Notes: a model not told the origin generated them from the letters alone. Shown: positions 25,067-38,732, counted from the stretch's first letter. The stretch is 64,000 nt of DNA from Morella rubra (GCA_003952965.2 CM025854.1:19886111-19950110); one strand, 5' to 3'. Translations and numbers: made by a program.

Positions 25067-25398
25067 ATATTTTTATCTTTTTCTTGTTCCCCTAGACTGA
25101 TTAATCTCTTGTTATGTTTGAGTTACATTTGGGCCTGTACCTACCCCCAAAAAAAACACATTTGGCCTCATCCGTCAAATCACAAAGGGTAACTGGGACC
25201 TTTTGCCCGGACGTTCTGTTTTTCTGAATTTTACAAACGATGACGTTTGTATTCATTGAGGAACTTAGGCTTAGAAAAAAGCCCCTAGGCCTGGCCCGTG
25301 AGAAAGATTTTATTTAAAAATGCCGTTTCCCCCAACGGCTAAGAGGAGCAACTTCAAATTCAAAATGCTCTCTCTCTCTCTCTCCTCCATATGGCCCA

Positions 25399-25762
25399 GT
25401 GGCCACCACGGCACCACCACGAACACGTTTCTCAGCACCCCCACCAAGACCCCTTCGGACAAGTCTGCCTCCGGCATGTCACGCAAACATCCTCACCCCA
25501 ACTCCAACCCGCCGATTCCTCCTCCTCCTCCTCTGCTCGCTCCTCTCGCTTCGAGGCCTACAACCGTCTCCAGGCGGCGGCCGTGGCTTTCGGATAGAAA
25601 CTCCCGATCCCAGAGATCGTGGCCTTGGGAGGTCAATTGGACGGAAAGAGCTCACTCTTAGAAGCTCTCCTAGGATTCCGCTTCAACGCCCGCCAGGTCG
25701 AGATGGGCACCCGCCGCCCTCTCATTCTCCAGATGGTTCACGATCCCTCCGCCCTCGAACCC
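25399..25762 (+). pseudogene. DRP5A-like dynamin-related protein, first-exon relic
   Basis: The intact family are dynamin GTPases; DRP5A acts in plant cytokinesis. The relic shows an N-terminal TNTFLSTPTKTPS-like piece, then in another frame SSRFEAYNRLQAAAVAFG, a TAG (25595-25597) where Glu is expected, then KLPIPEIVALGGQLDGKSS with the GTPase P-loop (GGQLDGKSSLLEAL; usual GGQSDGKS) and GTRRPLILQMVHD. Similarity stops after SALEPR near 25762, where the next sequence is unrelated. The GTPase body, middle and GED parts are absent. Defects are one frame change, one stop and a 3' truncation, so it is a dead gene fragment left by DNA duplication. Confidence 0.85.
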
Positions 25763-25809
25763 CGTGCACATTGGAAATTTATGTCGTAGTTTTTTTTTTG
25801 TCTTTTTAA

Positions 25810-28800
25810 TGCGTGTTCAACTTCCGTTATACACCTCACACCTGTATGGTTTGCTGGAAAAGTGGAATTGCTGGAAAAGTGGAAAAGTGAAATACTTGGC
25901 TTTTGCTTCTAGGAAATGAAATGCCAACTCTTCTAGCCGAATGGTTATTTAAGTTTTAATGGGTAGAGCTTAGTGTTAATGAGTTTCGAGAAAACAACAA
26001 TCTCAGCGCTACAAATAGGTAATTCCTGCCATACAAATTTTTTTATATAAAAACCGGGATTAATGAATTGTATGGCAGTATGCTTGTTTCTAGGAAGCCA
26101 CCGGAAGTTCAGATGCACATATTCTTGAAAAGGATACTACTTCATATGTTCAATTCTCGCGGCAGAACCGTGATTGACTAAAACGCGCAAATCACAACTA
26201 AGTTATTGCAAAATGGGGTGGATCGGGCTCAGTGCTGTATTTGTTTGTTAGTAATAAACTTTAACAAACAAATAGATTAGGGGTTGACTAAAGATTCTCT
26301 CTCCGTGCTGCTCCCCGGAGCTTCTGAGCAATATGCTTTTACTGTCAATCTACACCGATCCGTCGTTTTCTTTACGATTCCCCAACTCTCCTCTGACATG
26401 CTTGTCTCCCACATCCCGACCTGGCCCCACTATTTCTAATTCTGCTTTCCATTTTGCATTTCTCACTGGTAGGTTCTCTATTCTAACATTTTAGTTAGAA
26501 TAAAGAACCAATTTAATAAAAAAGTTAAAAACATCGTGTAGCAGTTTATCTATTATAACAAATTTTAACATATAAACAGTAATTTTTTATTTTTTAGGAG
26601 GAACTACTATTCTAATATTATCTAAATATTAATATTTTATTTTTTTCTTTCTTTTATTTTTCTTTTTCTTTCTTTTCTCACAACTCCTCCCTCTTTTTTT
26701 TTATTCTTTTCTGGTACCACTCTCCAGAATATAACGTTCTACACTGGATCTCCTGCTTAATACTTTCATCCTATATATACTTTTAAGTTTTTATATCGAT
26801 ATATAGTGTCTGAAAATTCTATCGCATCTCAGTATATCTTCTAATAAAAACTAAGATACTAGTTAAAAAACTATTCATAAAAATTAGGAACTGTAATAGA
26901 AAGTAGATAAAACAAAGATAAAATTCTATTATAATGAGAGTAAATATATTAATTAATAAGTTATTTATACTATATTTGAAACAGAAAACGGATGACACTG
27001 ATATAGTCGAATAATTGAAATATAAAGAGAAGAAGTCATGCGATTAGCGTCCTCGAACTTGTGGAATGGTTGTGATTTATAGAAAAGAAAGGTATGGAAT
27101 TATAGAGTTAAGTATAGAGAAAGGTGTACTTGTTAATTAGAGGTTAAGAGGGACTAGGACATGGAAGGAGCATGTAAATGTCTTGATTAAGTTTAAGGGA
27201 CTGCTAGATGAGCCATAATTACGTTCTCCAAAACCACCCGACAAGTTAATGAAGAATTAGCTTGATTCTTCTCATACGCTTGCCTCTGGGCAGGGAATTC
27301 GCAGGATGTAATTGGCCATTGTATTCAAATCTCCACCCTTCAGAGCAGTAGTTATTTTATTTTCTTCCGCAATACTGTGGGATAACCGTCTACATATTTC
27401 TATTGAAGATCCAGCCTCGTGCTTTATGGAGATGTAGTCTTCTATCACTTTCCATTACATGAGATTATCTAACTGGTGCCGCTGTGTTTGGCTCGCTAGA
27501 ATTTTCGCTTTTGCCAAATAGCACCACATTTTCAGAAAAAAAATCCATTTACTTAGTTTTTGTGCATGGCTCTTTTTACCATCTTGACCTTGAATTTCAA
27601 CTCTTTAACTAGCTTACATATTACTTTCACTGAAAAGTTCAATACTAACAAACTCTTGTTCACAACTCAACTCTAAGTCCAAATCTACCTTTATTACGAT
27701 TCCTTTTTATTTGTTCAATATTGACCTCTAGAGATTTTTTACTAGAGGAAGTCTTATTGATATATGTAGGCGTGTGCTCCTTAAAAACAACAATAAGGTT
27801 ATGGAACACTCATGAGGAGTAAGTTCTTCTGTGGTGTATGTTTGGTGCACAGTTAACTAATAGTTCGGATCACAGTTTATTGTACTCAGTGTGCGATTGT
27901 TTATATATTGATTTCATACGTGATACGACTGATATTAGAGCGAAAGTATATGAATGGAATGTTAGTCTTTATTCGCAAATGGAGATATGAAGTCGAAGAT
28001 AATTGTAATATCGCATGGTATGATAAATGACTGTTTCCAGTGTCTGGATTCTCATACTGGTTTGACACGAAAAGAAAGAGCAATTGATTATTCGTAAGTA
28101 CTCTCATCTGGACTGTTGTGTGTGGGAGGTTTCTCTTAGTTGGTCATAGGAAATTAGATAATTACTGATCGCATGCGACAAGACAAATTATTGATCTCCG
28201 AAATAGTCCGGTTTTCTCTACAAGGATATCTCCTAAACCTTTAAATCATACACCCAATTGCGAGATAGCGATTTGCCCTCCAGGTAGTAAGCAGTATTGA
28301 AGGATTGCACAAGATTCCAATTAATAAGATATAGATTTACTTTTACAATACGTAAGTCATGGACCTCAGTTAGGGATAGAACGTGTGTTGCCGTTTCTCT
28401 CTTGTTGAACTTGCTATATGTGCGAAGGTTCTATCTCTTTTGTATCACTTTAGAATAGTTGATCTGTCAGTTGTAGGTCGGCGTCCTAGGAAACTAGTTA
28501 GCATATCCTATCTCATACATAGAGAGTCGGTAGGTATTGTGTGTACTGCAGGCCGCACGCATGTTTCTGGTGTCAAATATACTATCATAGTTCTTAGCTT
28601 TCTCACTTACACATTGGTATGAATAAGGCACGTTTGGATTGCAAGTATAATAAATTGCATATATTAGCACTGGTATAAGGGAGGAGCAGATGTATAGGGG
28701 GTCTGTGTGTAGTCATAAGAGGGAAGCAGTAAGAAAATAAATGCCGTTGCTTCGTGTTGGATATGGAGTCAACTAGGCGGTATTATAGGATAGGCCGATA

Positions 28801-31519
28801 ATCTTTGTTGTCTCAGGTGCAGCTTTTTCTCTGTTTTAGAGGGTTTCCTCTCTTGCAGGCCCCGGGTCATTCCTCTTATATCTGACGCCTTCACACATCA
28901 TTTATGAGACATGGGTTCAAGACAAACCACGTCTTTTGTGGTTTGTGGTGTGTCTTTAATCCTTATGGGATAGAACAATTTTCCATAGAGTCACCCAGGC
29001 CTTCCGACGATTAAAGTATCGTCATTTATGGCTTTATTGCGTGCGGTTTTTGGAGAATATACTACGACACTGAGCTAAGTCGAGGCAACTTGATGTCGAG
29101 TGCATCGCATCTGTGGTCAAGCATGTATGTTTAACTCTTTACAATTTTTCAGTGACAATGTATGAAGGTAGGTGAGTGGAAACCGCTAGTCTGCTTGTTG
29201 ATGGTGGAGCTTCCTCTAAGAGTATTGGATTCCGCTCATGAACTTTCTTTAGTGCAGACCAGAGGAGCATATTAGTTCGGTTGGATCGGGCGGATAAGTG
29301 GGAGAATGTCAGGGTGGACTAAGATGTAGATTTGATACCCATGATATGTGATATAGCCCCTCAATCTGGAAGTTTTGGGAACGCATAGAATATTTAATAA
29401 TACTGGGGAATATACCATCCAGGATAAATCCTACAGATGCATGAATACATCGCGCTACAATGCATTACAGTAATTCCAGGGTATGTGACTACAGGGGTAA
29501 TAAAATAGTAGATTATCCACACAATATCACATTATAAAGGACTTGTTATCTGTATATTCACTAAGACTCAATATCCATTAAATTTTAAACATATTCAGGA
29601 AAACAACTCATAATTGAGGGGTAATGCACACGCAGAGATTCTATGGGGGTGTCACAAAGCTTGAGAGCCTCACACGATTCTATTGTAGCTAAAGCCGACG
29701 TTTTTGTTAACAGGCTTCTGCCAATTAGCAAAATTTCAGCTCTACAAAAGGTGATTTGTTAGAGAATGTTTAGCCTTCTAAGAGCTGGAAGCTATAATGG
29801 TCTTTTGGGCCTGACTACTTGTCTAGGGGAAAGCATTCTCGATGGGAAAAGGGGAAAGGTGTCGGAGCTAATCCATGTCAGCTTGTGCGGGGAAAGTGTA
29901 GGCTGCAAGGTCACTGCTATCGGGCCTAGAGATTGAGACTGGGCCAGCTACTAGTTGGTTTTGGTTCCTGAGATGAAGAAATCGGTGGGAGCAAGAAGAC
30001 CGGAGACTAGATGAGCTGATGTGTCTGAGGAAGGTGGGGATCTATGGATGCAAAATCCCACTCTTGCTGTCTAAGTGAAAAACAGAAAAAAACGTACGTC
30101 GCGGTTCAGTATTGGTGGTTCGCCAATGTCGGCATATCTATTCTTGTCTTCAGGGTTGTGCCGACAGGCTATGCCTATAGGGGCGTATAGAAGTAGCATA
30201 GTTTCGGACGAAAGTCTCAACAAAGAGTGCTGACTCTAATGATTTGTCATGTATGAGTCTCAGGGAAGAAGTGTTGTTGAGTGCAAATTGTATTTCCTCC
30301 TGTACCACACTGAATCTGTTTGATAGAATAGGAGATGTGCTCTCTCTGGTGCAAGTACTATTAGGTGAAACATGGAATTGGTTACCAATTCTATATTCAT
30401 TCTCATCGGTTGAATATATTCTCATTACGTCATTTAAGATTTAATCACAGCTCTACAATACTGAATACATGGTCAATAATTCCGTAATAGCAACTTTTAG
30501 AGAGGCTTAGAATTTTCTATACACCTGCTATATATCTTTCGCCGAGTATGAGTGATTGGACAAATGGATAGGAGCTTTCGATATCGAGTACTTATCGCGT
30601 GTTCCTGTCGGTCAAATTTTGGGCGCATCATTTGTAACCGAAAGGATTAAAAATCCGATGTAACAGAGCTACTTAGTTCCTCTAGATTGATAGTCGCAAC
30701 TAGTTTCTTGCTTTAGGACAGATTATTGGATGGGAATTTTGTTTGGTGCGATTTTTAAGTAATATTTTTTATAATAGATCAGATTGGTTCAGTTTAGTTT
30801 GCTAAAAGGTTTTATGCTGCCAACTGGTTTTGATACTGACTACAAGTAATCTTATGCTAAGTTGAATCCTAAATGGTGGAATACAACTCCGCATATAGTC
30901 TTATTGGTCAAATACCAAATTTGGTTACACTGTCTCTCCATAAGAGTGTGCAATTGCATATTGTTATGTATTCAGACCTTTTTTCTCAATATGAATTATT
31001 AAGACTGCATGATGATTAATTAGGAGAATTTACTGAAGTACTCATCCTTCTCCATATAGCTTTGTTCAGTTTCTGTTCGTGGGGAGGCCAAATACAAGAT
31101 TAATATAAGATTACATGCCACACAGATGCGGCTTGCATGGAAGTGATTAAATTTTATTTCCGATTAAACCATTAAGAGCGATAAGCAATCGAGAGCGGAG
31201 TGATAGGCCAATAATAAAGCGCGCTTAAATGAAATAGAGTTCGTTACAAAGGAATAGCAGGTGAGGTGTTTAGTAGTGTAACTGAGATTAATGTTAGGGT
31301 TTTATCTAATATAGCAAAAGAAAAGTAGGTGGGTAGGGTTAGGTTTGCGGTTGTAAGTCCTCCTAAATAGACTTGTAAGTGAGAGTTATGGATGGGTACA
31401 ATTCAGAGCTAGGAGGTGTGGTGACTATGAAATCTTCTCATAAAGTCATGTACTATTTTAATTTCGGAAATGTATAAGGCTCAAAGAGCGGCAGTCATGG
31501 TCTAATTGTCAGTGAATAA
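25810..31519. other. Long gene-poor tract, mostly unassigned decayed repeat DNA
   Basis: AT-rich sequence to about 27240, then DNA of more even composition with no convincing reading frame. It may contain the 5' part of the decayed LINE recognised from 31520 onwards, but I cannot show it by motif. A short open stretch at about 26285-26440 reads like coding sequence (KDSLSVLLPGASEQYAFTVN) but I do not recognise it. Confidence 0.5.
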
Positions 31520-33450
31520 TTGGAGAAACGAGGAGGTCTTTTATGGGGAATTGGAAAAATAGGAAGACCACCTTATCCTTGTCCTTGTTTGTCTACTGCT
31601 TTCGGAGGTGTTTCCCCTTATCAGTGGGCTGTCTTTCCTGGCACCATCCTAAGGGATGCTGCAGCAAATCCAGCCATAAGCGCGACATCCTACTATACCA
31701 ACGCATTTCATTTCTTCCTCTTATTTTCGCTAGATCACATTTAATATGACGAGACGCTAACTACTTGATGGGAGGAGAGAAAGGTAGACAGAATCTGCAG
31801 GAACGATCTACAGAGAGTATTTATAGGAAGGATATGTGGAGGACTCATTTGTCACCACCTATAATTGTCGTTACCTCATCTTTCTCATGTTTGTGGACCG
31901 ACTTGTAATGATTTGCTCTATGCTATGATTTGATCTCTCTGAAATGACTTGATCGCGGTCTCAAATGAGCTGTCGAAGAACTCGGCACCATTATAGATTG
32001 TGTTAGTGATGGAGATCAGATATACGCTGAGAGGCTCCACAATCAATTTGGTTTAAATGCACCTTCATGGTTACATGGTATGCTAAATGTTGAAAGAAGA
32101 GGTATGTGTATTCGGGTTGTAGACAAAAGAGAATATCTATTAGTGTAAACCTCACTTTACTAATTGTCTCATCTTAGTAAACTACTAGTTATCTTTAGGT
32201 GCCTTGCTATTCTCTATTCTGTCAGCTATTCTCTCGATTGTCGTTTAAGAATTTAAAGAAAATTATGACTCTAGAGGGGTGATAATAGCATCTGTGGATG
32301 TAACTAGCATTAGTTACAGTCATCACAATAAACACGTGTCATGGTGTCCTCTCTATAGAGCTCCTTAGCCATGATGGATAGACTCTAATCATAGAAAGGA
32401 TTTTGTAAGACACTCAGTCATCAGGGCGCTGACTACGCAGCTAAATTCGCTTAATCATTGCATCGCGAGTCCGGTGGTCTTACATTAATTAGAAAGATAA
32501 GAGCATTAAGTGATCTGTTATATTGTTACTCGTGGTGTATCATTAAGCTGATGAAGTTTTGTTTTTCGCTATTTATGTGGAAGCATAGTTGGGTCGGTGG
32601 TGAGCACGCAGGAGGACACATGGACTGGAAATTCGTGTGCGATAATTGGTAGGACCTTTTGTGGTGTAGTTGAGATGGTTGGTCTCTCAAACCTGAAAAG
32701 TCGAGGAATTTATCTTTAAAATCCTGGAGTTCCATCTGTGTTCCTAAAGATTTAGGTGGCTTGGGGTTTCGGGCTACTGTAAGAACTTTTTTAGAACAAT
32801 AAGCTTGGTAATTTGGCTTTTGTGAAACGCTAGTATGCTTGATAGCTAATGAGTCGAATGTGTAATTTTTTGGGGCTATTCAATATTAGAACGTATTCGA
32901 CACTAAGTATATTCACAATTGAGGGTGATACACAGTTTGAGGTTGCTAACCGCTAGATAGCTCCAATGGTGTCGTACCACAGAGAGAATGTGGCAGAGTG
33001 ATCGTGAAATTCAAAATATCTCTTTTGAGAGCACAATGGAATGCATTGTAGTGTCAGATGTGTGGGGTGGGATGGATATCTGATTTGGAATGATCCATGG
33101 TTCTTCTCTTATTGGCGTAGGGATTTAAAAAGCGGTTCCATGTAATGGGAATTGTCGTACTATTTTATTGTTTCTAGTTCTTTAGGTGTTTTTAATTGAT
33201 ACTTTTGATGCACTCCAGACACTCTAGGGCAGATTAGGTTGGGATATTTGGATAATGATATCATATTCTGGAGATTCCCTTTTTCAGGCAATATGCCTAC
33301 TTATGAACTGAGGCAACTGGTAATAGTGATTACGCATTATATGGGAGGAATATGGATACTATATGAAGCAATGATGAGAGATGTATATGGTGCCTCTATA
33401 ATTTTTTATCTGGATTACACGGTGCAATTCAAAAAGAGATAGACACTACA
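31520..33450 (+). mobile_element. Strongly decayed LINE ORF2 relic
   Basis: Collinear plant L1 landmarks in shifting frames: near 31600 GGVSPYQWAVFPGTI (family ISPYQSAFVPGR), near 32720 WSSICVPKDLGGLGFRAT (family typical WxxVCxPKxLGGLGFR), near 33070 DGYLIWNDPWF (family IWxDPW) and near 33245 DNDIIFWRFPFSGN. The spacing (about 380 codons between the first two) fits ORF2. Many frame changes separate them. It is either very old or of poor sequence quality. Confidence 0.65.
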
Positions 33451-35889
33451 AACAAATTCTATTATAAGGTTTATGATGTTCGAAACTTTACTAAATATTA
33501 AATAGTATAAGATTATTTTTTTTTTTTTTAAAAACGTAAATAAAAATTAGAGAAGATTCGAAATTTTACCGATAAAGTTAAAACAGAAAAAGTCAATCTA
33601 GAAAGATCTCCATAATAGGTTGATTTTCGGTAAGTTAAAAGGACGCAGCGTAGTGACCGAATTGGAATCCAAAAAATGTCTATTGAAGGTCAGGTTAACT
33701 TCAGCCGAACCCAAGAACAGGGCTATGGAGCATGAGAGGGAGGGATGTGACATGTTGCTTTCCCACATCAGCGGGTGAGATTGTGGGAGATATGAGTCGT
33801 ACATACATATAAAGGAAGTCATCTTGGCTGTATCCGCCAAATCATATTGTAAGTGAGCTTCGAGTCATTTGGCTACATTTAGCAAGTGGTGGGATTTGTA
33901 ATAATTTGGTCTATCTGGAAAATTTTGGAAAAGGCAGCCTCCAAACACTGTTGCCAAAAGCCGAAAAGATAAGAAGCGATTTCCTCTGCACTTACCACCC
34001 ACCACCTCACACCCCTAATGACCCTTGGAATTAATCAATAATTGTCCCCTCTAATTATAGTATAAATTCCATAATTGTCCCCTCTAATTATCGTATTGGT
34101 TTCTTAAAAGATACCTCTGACCATTGAACCTTGAAACACGCTCAGAGTTGATGTACCAGACATGTCCCGACATGGAAGTTGCAGCTGATCGTCAGCATCG
34201 TGGTCATGGATCCATCCTGTGGAGTCTGATGTGATCGTCTGTGCAGCAGCCTCGTTGTCGCTACGCGAGTACACGAGCGTGGATTCGATGATCCGATGCG
34301 GCAAAACTCTTGACCTTATATGATTAAGATGAATATTCTAGTGCTGGGATGCAATTATGCGGGACATCATGCAAACATACGGTCAAACACTATGAGTAGA
34401 ATGATTGCTAGATGCTGGAGTAAAGCTATTTGCCTTGTACATGTGTTTCACAATGTCCTTGAATTTTTCCTGCCCTTTTCCTGTTTTCTTGCTTCACCTT
34501 TCGAGTTTTCCAAAAAATCTTAAAACTTGCCAATTTGATTAAGTGATTTGAAAAATAAAAATAAAAATTACTCAACCACAACTTGCCACATGTCATAAAA
34601 AAATTAATTTGATTATGCATAACTTGTGGTTAACCTTTCAAAATAGAATAAAGCTGAAGTTAACACTTTTTTTCCGCTAATGTTATTATGCTTATGTCAA
34701 TTCTCTTCTTGAGAATTATCATTTGAACTAAAAGAAATGGTTAGAACTGATAGACGGCCGATTGAGTTTTGTTCGTGGCGGCGATTCTCCTAATATATGG
34801 CGTATGAGTAGAAAAATATAAATATATATATATTATGACATAGGTAATACATAGTTCATAAGTCTAAAAATTGTATATTTCCTACGCGAATCATATCTCA
34901 GGTCAACCTGATTCAGGAGAAAAAAACAAAAAACAAAGATTTAGGCAAACTTGATGTACTGTGCGAGAAAGGTATCAGTTGGTCACTAACATGGTTCACA
35001 TAAATTACAACATATACATAATTCCAATAAATAAATTCAATAACAAAAATATCACATACAATAAATAATAACAATAACATTAATGAATGTACAATAAAGA
35101 ATTCACATTATAAAATCATATATATAAAGCATATAAATAAAAAGTTATCACACCAACAAATTTTAGGATTAAAATAAAGGACATCATCAACAAAAATCAT
35201 TTATCAAAAAAACTTCAATCAAAAAATACATTCAATAAGAATCATATCAAAAAATCATTAAAAAAGATATATATATAAACACAAAAAATAAATAATTAAA
35301 TGAACATTTTCAATGAAATGAGTAATTAACATCAATTACAACAAAATAATATGAAAATTAATAAACAAGATATTTAAAATAGAAAAAATAAGAGAGAAGC
35401 ATATATCAGCAATATATAATCATATGTCTCATCAATAATTCATATAATAAAAATTTGTACACCAGCTTGGAGCTAACAATAAAGACAATAAAATAACGTT
35501 AATATAACAACAGTCTAATGAATAATAAATTAAAAGAATTGAAAAGAGACATATAACAAAATAAAATCAATACCAAAAACATTACTAATATGATATATCA
35601 AAAATATAATGAGCAGATACAAAATAAAGAACAGGAATATAACTTTGATCAGCATGCATAAGAGAAGATCAATCACATTATAACATACAAGAAATAAAAC
35701 ATAAATAATATTGAACAAAAACAAATGCGGGGCAATCACACATCAAACATATAACAAGAACTGAAATTGAGTCGGGGTATTATCTCATTCATGATGCAAT
35801 CAGCAATTTGTAAAACACAACATCAATCTGAAATTGAAAATAGTTAAGGCTGAAATAATAGCGAAATCAGATGTAGTTTCAAGAGTGAG
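33451..35889. other. Spacer between two LINE relics, including an A-rich tract
   Basis: No gene. It holds a T run near 33509-33522, a near-tandem repeat of ATAATTGTCCCCTCTAATTAT (about 34040-34095), and a strand-asymmetric A-rich, very G-poor tract (about 34860-35760) made of AATAA/ACAATAA-like words. The origin is unknown. Confidence 0.5.
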
Positions 35890-36990
35890 GGGTGCGGTGG
35901 GCGTGCACTGGGGGGGTATCTTCAAGTCAACGATGATGTACCTTCTTCATTCGGAGTATAAAGATAGAGATGTGAATCATTCTGTATGGAAGGATTAGCT
36001 ATGGTGTCCATCATCAGCTTGCCCTGTTGACCTGATTTGGTGGAAGAAATTGTGGACAATGAGGGTACATGATAGGTTGAAGTTAGCCATGTGGAAATTG
36101 TTGCGGAATGTGATTCCATTGAAGGGTACTGTTGTGGATAGATTGGGACATACTGAGGAGGGGGAGGATGAAACACTCTGCTATGTTTTGTGTGGATCTG
36201 CAGTAGAAACTACCAAGCATTTACTGATAGATTGTATGGTGAGTAGAATTATTTGGAGTTCTTCTCCTTGGTCCTTAGATATTAGGTGTTTCTCCAACCG
36301 TCCTTTATTTGCATGGTGTACAATGATCATTGATCCATCTTTGTTGCACGGAATGCCTCCGGATGATCATCACCATTTTCAGGTGTATGCTTTAGTTGTG
36401 TGGGACCTACTGTGGTGGACTAGGAATCAAATTGTCCACAATTCAGGTACGTTAAATATAACGGGGTTGCTATCACAGGTTAAGTGGGTTTCTGGTGAAC
36501 ATATGGCAGCTTGGAGTCGGTGCTTTGAAGTGGTGGTAGCTCCTAATTGGCATCCCCCTCCTATGGGGATGATAAAAGTGAATTTTGATGTTGCTGTGCG
36601 ACCTGATTTTTCTGTTGGTGCAGCTGTTCTTCGTGATAGTTTGGGGCAGTTTGTTGGGGCCAAAGTCTTGAAGACTCTTGTGGTTGGAGTTTTAGAAGGT
36701 GAAGTGTTTGCCGCCTAATTGGGTACTGAAGAGGCAAAAAGCAGAGGATTTCGTGAGGTGATTATATGAGGGGATTCTAGCTTGGCCATTGATGCTTTTA
36801 AGCGGTTTCCTGCTAAGGAGAACTGGAGAGCTCATGGTCAGCTTTGTGATTCCTTTTGCTCTTTTTCTGAGTTTGTCTCTTTTCAGTTTAATTGTATTAA
36901 GCGCGAGGCTCGAGACGAGGTAAGCGCAATCACTTTGCTCACTATGGATTAAAATGCGTCCAAATTTTAAGTTTGGAGGCACACTAGACT
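35890..36990 (+). mobile_element. 5'-truncated LINE: zinc-binding (zf-RVT) and RNase H end of ORF2
   Basis: Much better preserved than the relic to its left. 36030-36300 contains WWKKLWTMRVHDRLKLAMWK and a cysteine-rich zf-RVT region (CYVLCG, HLLIDC). 36540-36960 encodes the RNase H domain (KVNFDVAVR, VGAAVLRDSLGQFVG, GDSSLAIDAFKRFPAKENW, FNCIKREA). Only a few stops interrupt it. The 5' truncation is typical of LINE insertions. Its start overlaps in content with the end of the left relic, so they are probably two different insertions. Confidence 0.85.
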
Positions 36991-37849
36991 AGTCAAATGA
37001 AGAGACATTTTCCTGAGTTGATTTTTGGGTGATTTTAGTTGCTAGGGACTAAAATCCATATGTTTAAATTTCTCCTTCTTATTTTTGAATATATAGTAGT
37101 GTAACGCATCTGATTAAAAATAAAGATATATAAATTTGGGTTTGGAGCATAAAGAAAGATGATATTTGTTTAGTATGTTGTAAATATACAGATTGGATGC
37201 TCAATACGTTGGATCATTTGCAGAGATACTACGAATCGTCTCTCCACATAGAGTGTTCTCGCTCCCACCTCTTCTTTCTACTCTCTCGCATCTCTCTGTT
37301 TTTGTCTTCAATACTGAACTGCAACATTGAGCTACTAACCAACAGAATGAAGAATTCCTGAAACAAATTTGGGAGGTCCTATTGATTTCGGGCATTCTAG
37401 CAATTCAAGATATCCTAATAAGGTCTAGAACTGAGGCACTACTAATTGAAGAAAACTAACTGCATGTTCCATTAAGAGCCATCGTACCTCCCTCCCCCAC
37501 GCACGCCTCCACTCACCTGCAACCCTCTCGTCACTAACGATACTCTACACATTATAGATACTGCCAGGACTTGTTTCTTGAAGGTGGGACAACTCTCTCT
37601 AGATGTTATTGGGAATTAATTTATACTTTTTTTATGTAATTATTATGTTCCTGACGAATTCTCATATGGAGTTATCTTACTGCAATGGCGCACGCAAAAG
37701 AAGGGAGAATAAAAACACAGCTTGAGGAAATACTCGCCAAAGCGGTGTGCAAGTCATTAGCTAGTCTCCCATCAGCATTCTTTGGGTGATTCTATCAACA
37801 GGATCCCTTTGCTGTAATTCTCTCTTGAAGGAGTGGAAAGTGTAAAATG
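36991..37849. other. Intergenic or unassigned
   Basis: Nothing recognisable; a mixed AT-rich sequence with a C-rich patch near 37488-37520. Confidence 0.5.
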
Positions 37850-38310
37850 GAGTGCCATTAACAAGAGGATAGAGTAAGTTCCGTAGAAAAATAACTTGCT
37901 ATTGGACAAATTGAATAACCATTTCTCAGCTAAATGCCAAGTCTCGCATAATAGCACCTTCCTAAAAAAAATTTTACTAGACTGGTATAATCGGATGCCA
38001 GCCATGATTTTAGGAAATCGATTATATATAACATGGACAAATTACATTGCTGATATTTTTACAAAAGCATTGGGATATCATCAGTTCAGTATTTTAGTTA
38101 GCAAGATGGGTATCTTAAACATATATGATGTTCATCTTGAGGGGGAGTGTGAAGAGCATAAATCTGAACTGAAGCAAAAGAAGCAAGCTGCTGTCATAAG
38201 GCAAATAACAGAGTATGAAGAAGACTCAAGTCAATGAGTACACGTGTCCTTGTACAGCTGTAAAAGTAGAATAGTTGTTATTTTTACTTTTTTTTTTTAA
38301 ATTCGATCAT
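37850..38310 (+). mobile_element. Copia fossil: RNase H tail and start of 3' LTR
   Basis: The end of a copia RNase H domain (IADIFTKALG, then SKMGILNIYDVHLEGEC) is followed by a purine tract (GAGGGGGA) and an LTR-like start at about 38145. Only the element's end remains. Broken fossil, Ty1/copia. Confidence 0.75.
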
Positions 38311-38399
38311 ACTTGAGCTCCAGACTATTATACAGTTGAAATACGAGGTTTAGTACTGAACATTAAATGGAGAAGTGATGAAAGTCTCAGATTAATCCA

Positions 38400-38732
38400 A
38401 AAATTTGATAAATTAAAGGAAGTTGCCTCGTAAATAAAACGCAACTTATTTGGTTGAAACAAATGCTTTTAGACTATGGTTTAATTTAAGGTATAATGAC
38501 TATTTACTGTGATAATATAAATGCTATTAATATTTCGAAAAATTCCGTTCAACATTCTCGGACTAAACACATAGATATTAAACTCCATTTTATTAAAGAT
38601 TTAGTAGAAAATAAAATAATTAACATTGAGCATGTCTCATCTGAAAATCAATTAGCTGACTTATTTACTAAGCCACTAGATATTTCTGATTTGAATTCTC
38701 TAAACAATATTTTTGGTGTAATGTTTTAATTG
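38400..38732 (+). mobile_element. Copia fossil: RNase H fragment of a second family
   Basis: A better preserved RNase H end with IYCDNINAINISKNSVQHSR, TKHIDIKLHFIKD and ENQLADLFTKPL. It differs from the neighbouring copia tail, so two separate insertions abut here. Only a fragment remains. Ty1/copia fossil. Confidence 0.8.

Noticed and set aside
30150-30444. Overlapping ORFs on both strands
   Set aside because: Neither resembles a protein family; they lie in decayed repeat DNA.
34740-34810. Short LINE-like reading (VRGGDSPNIWR)
   Set aside because: Too short and without neighbouring LINE motifs in the right order.
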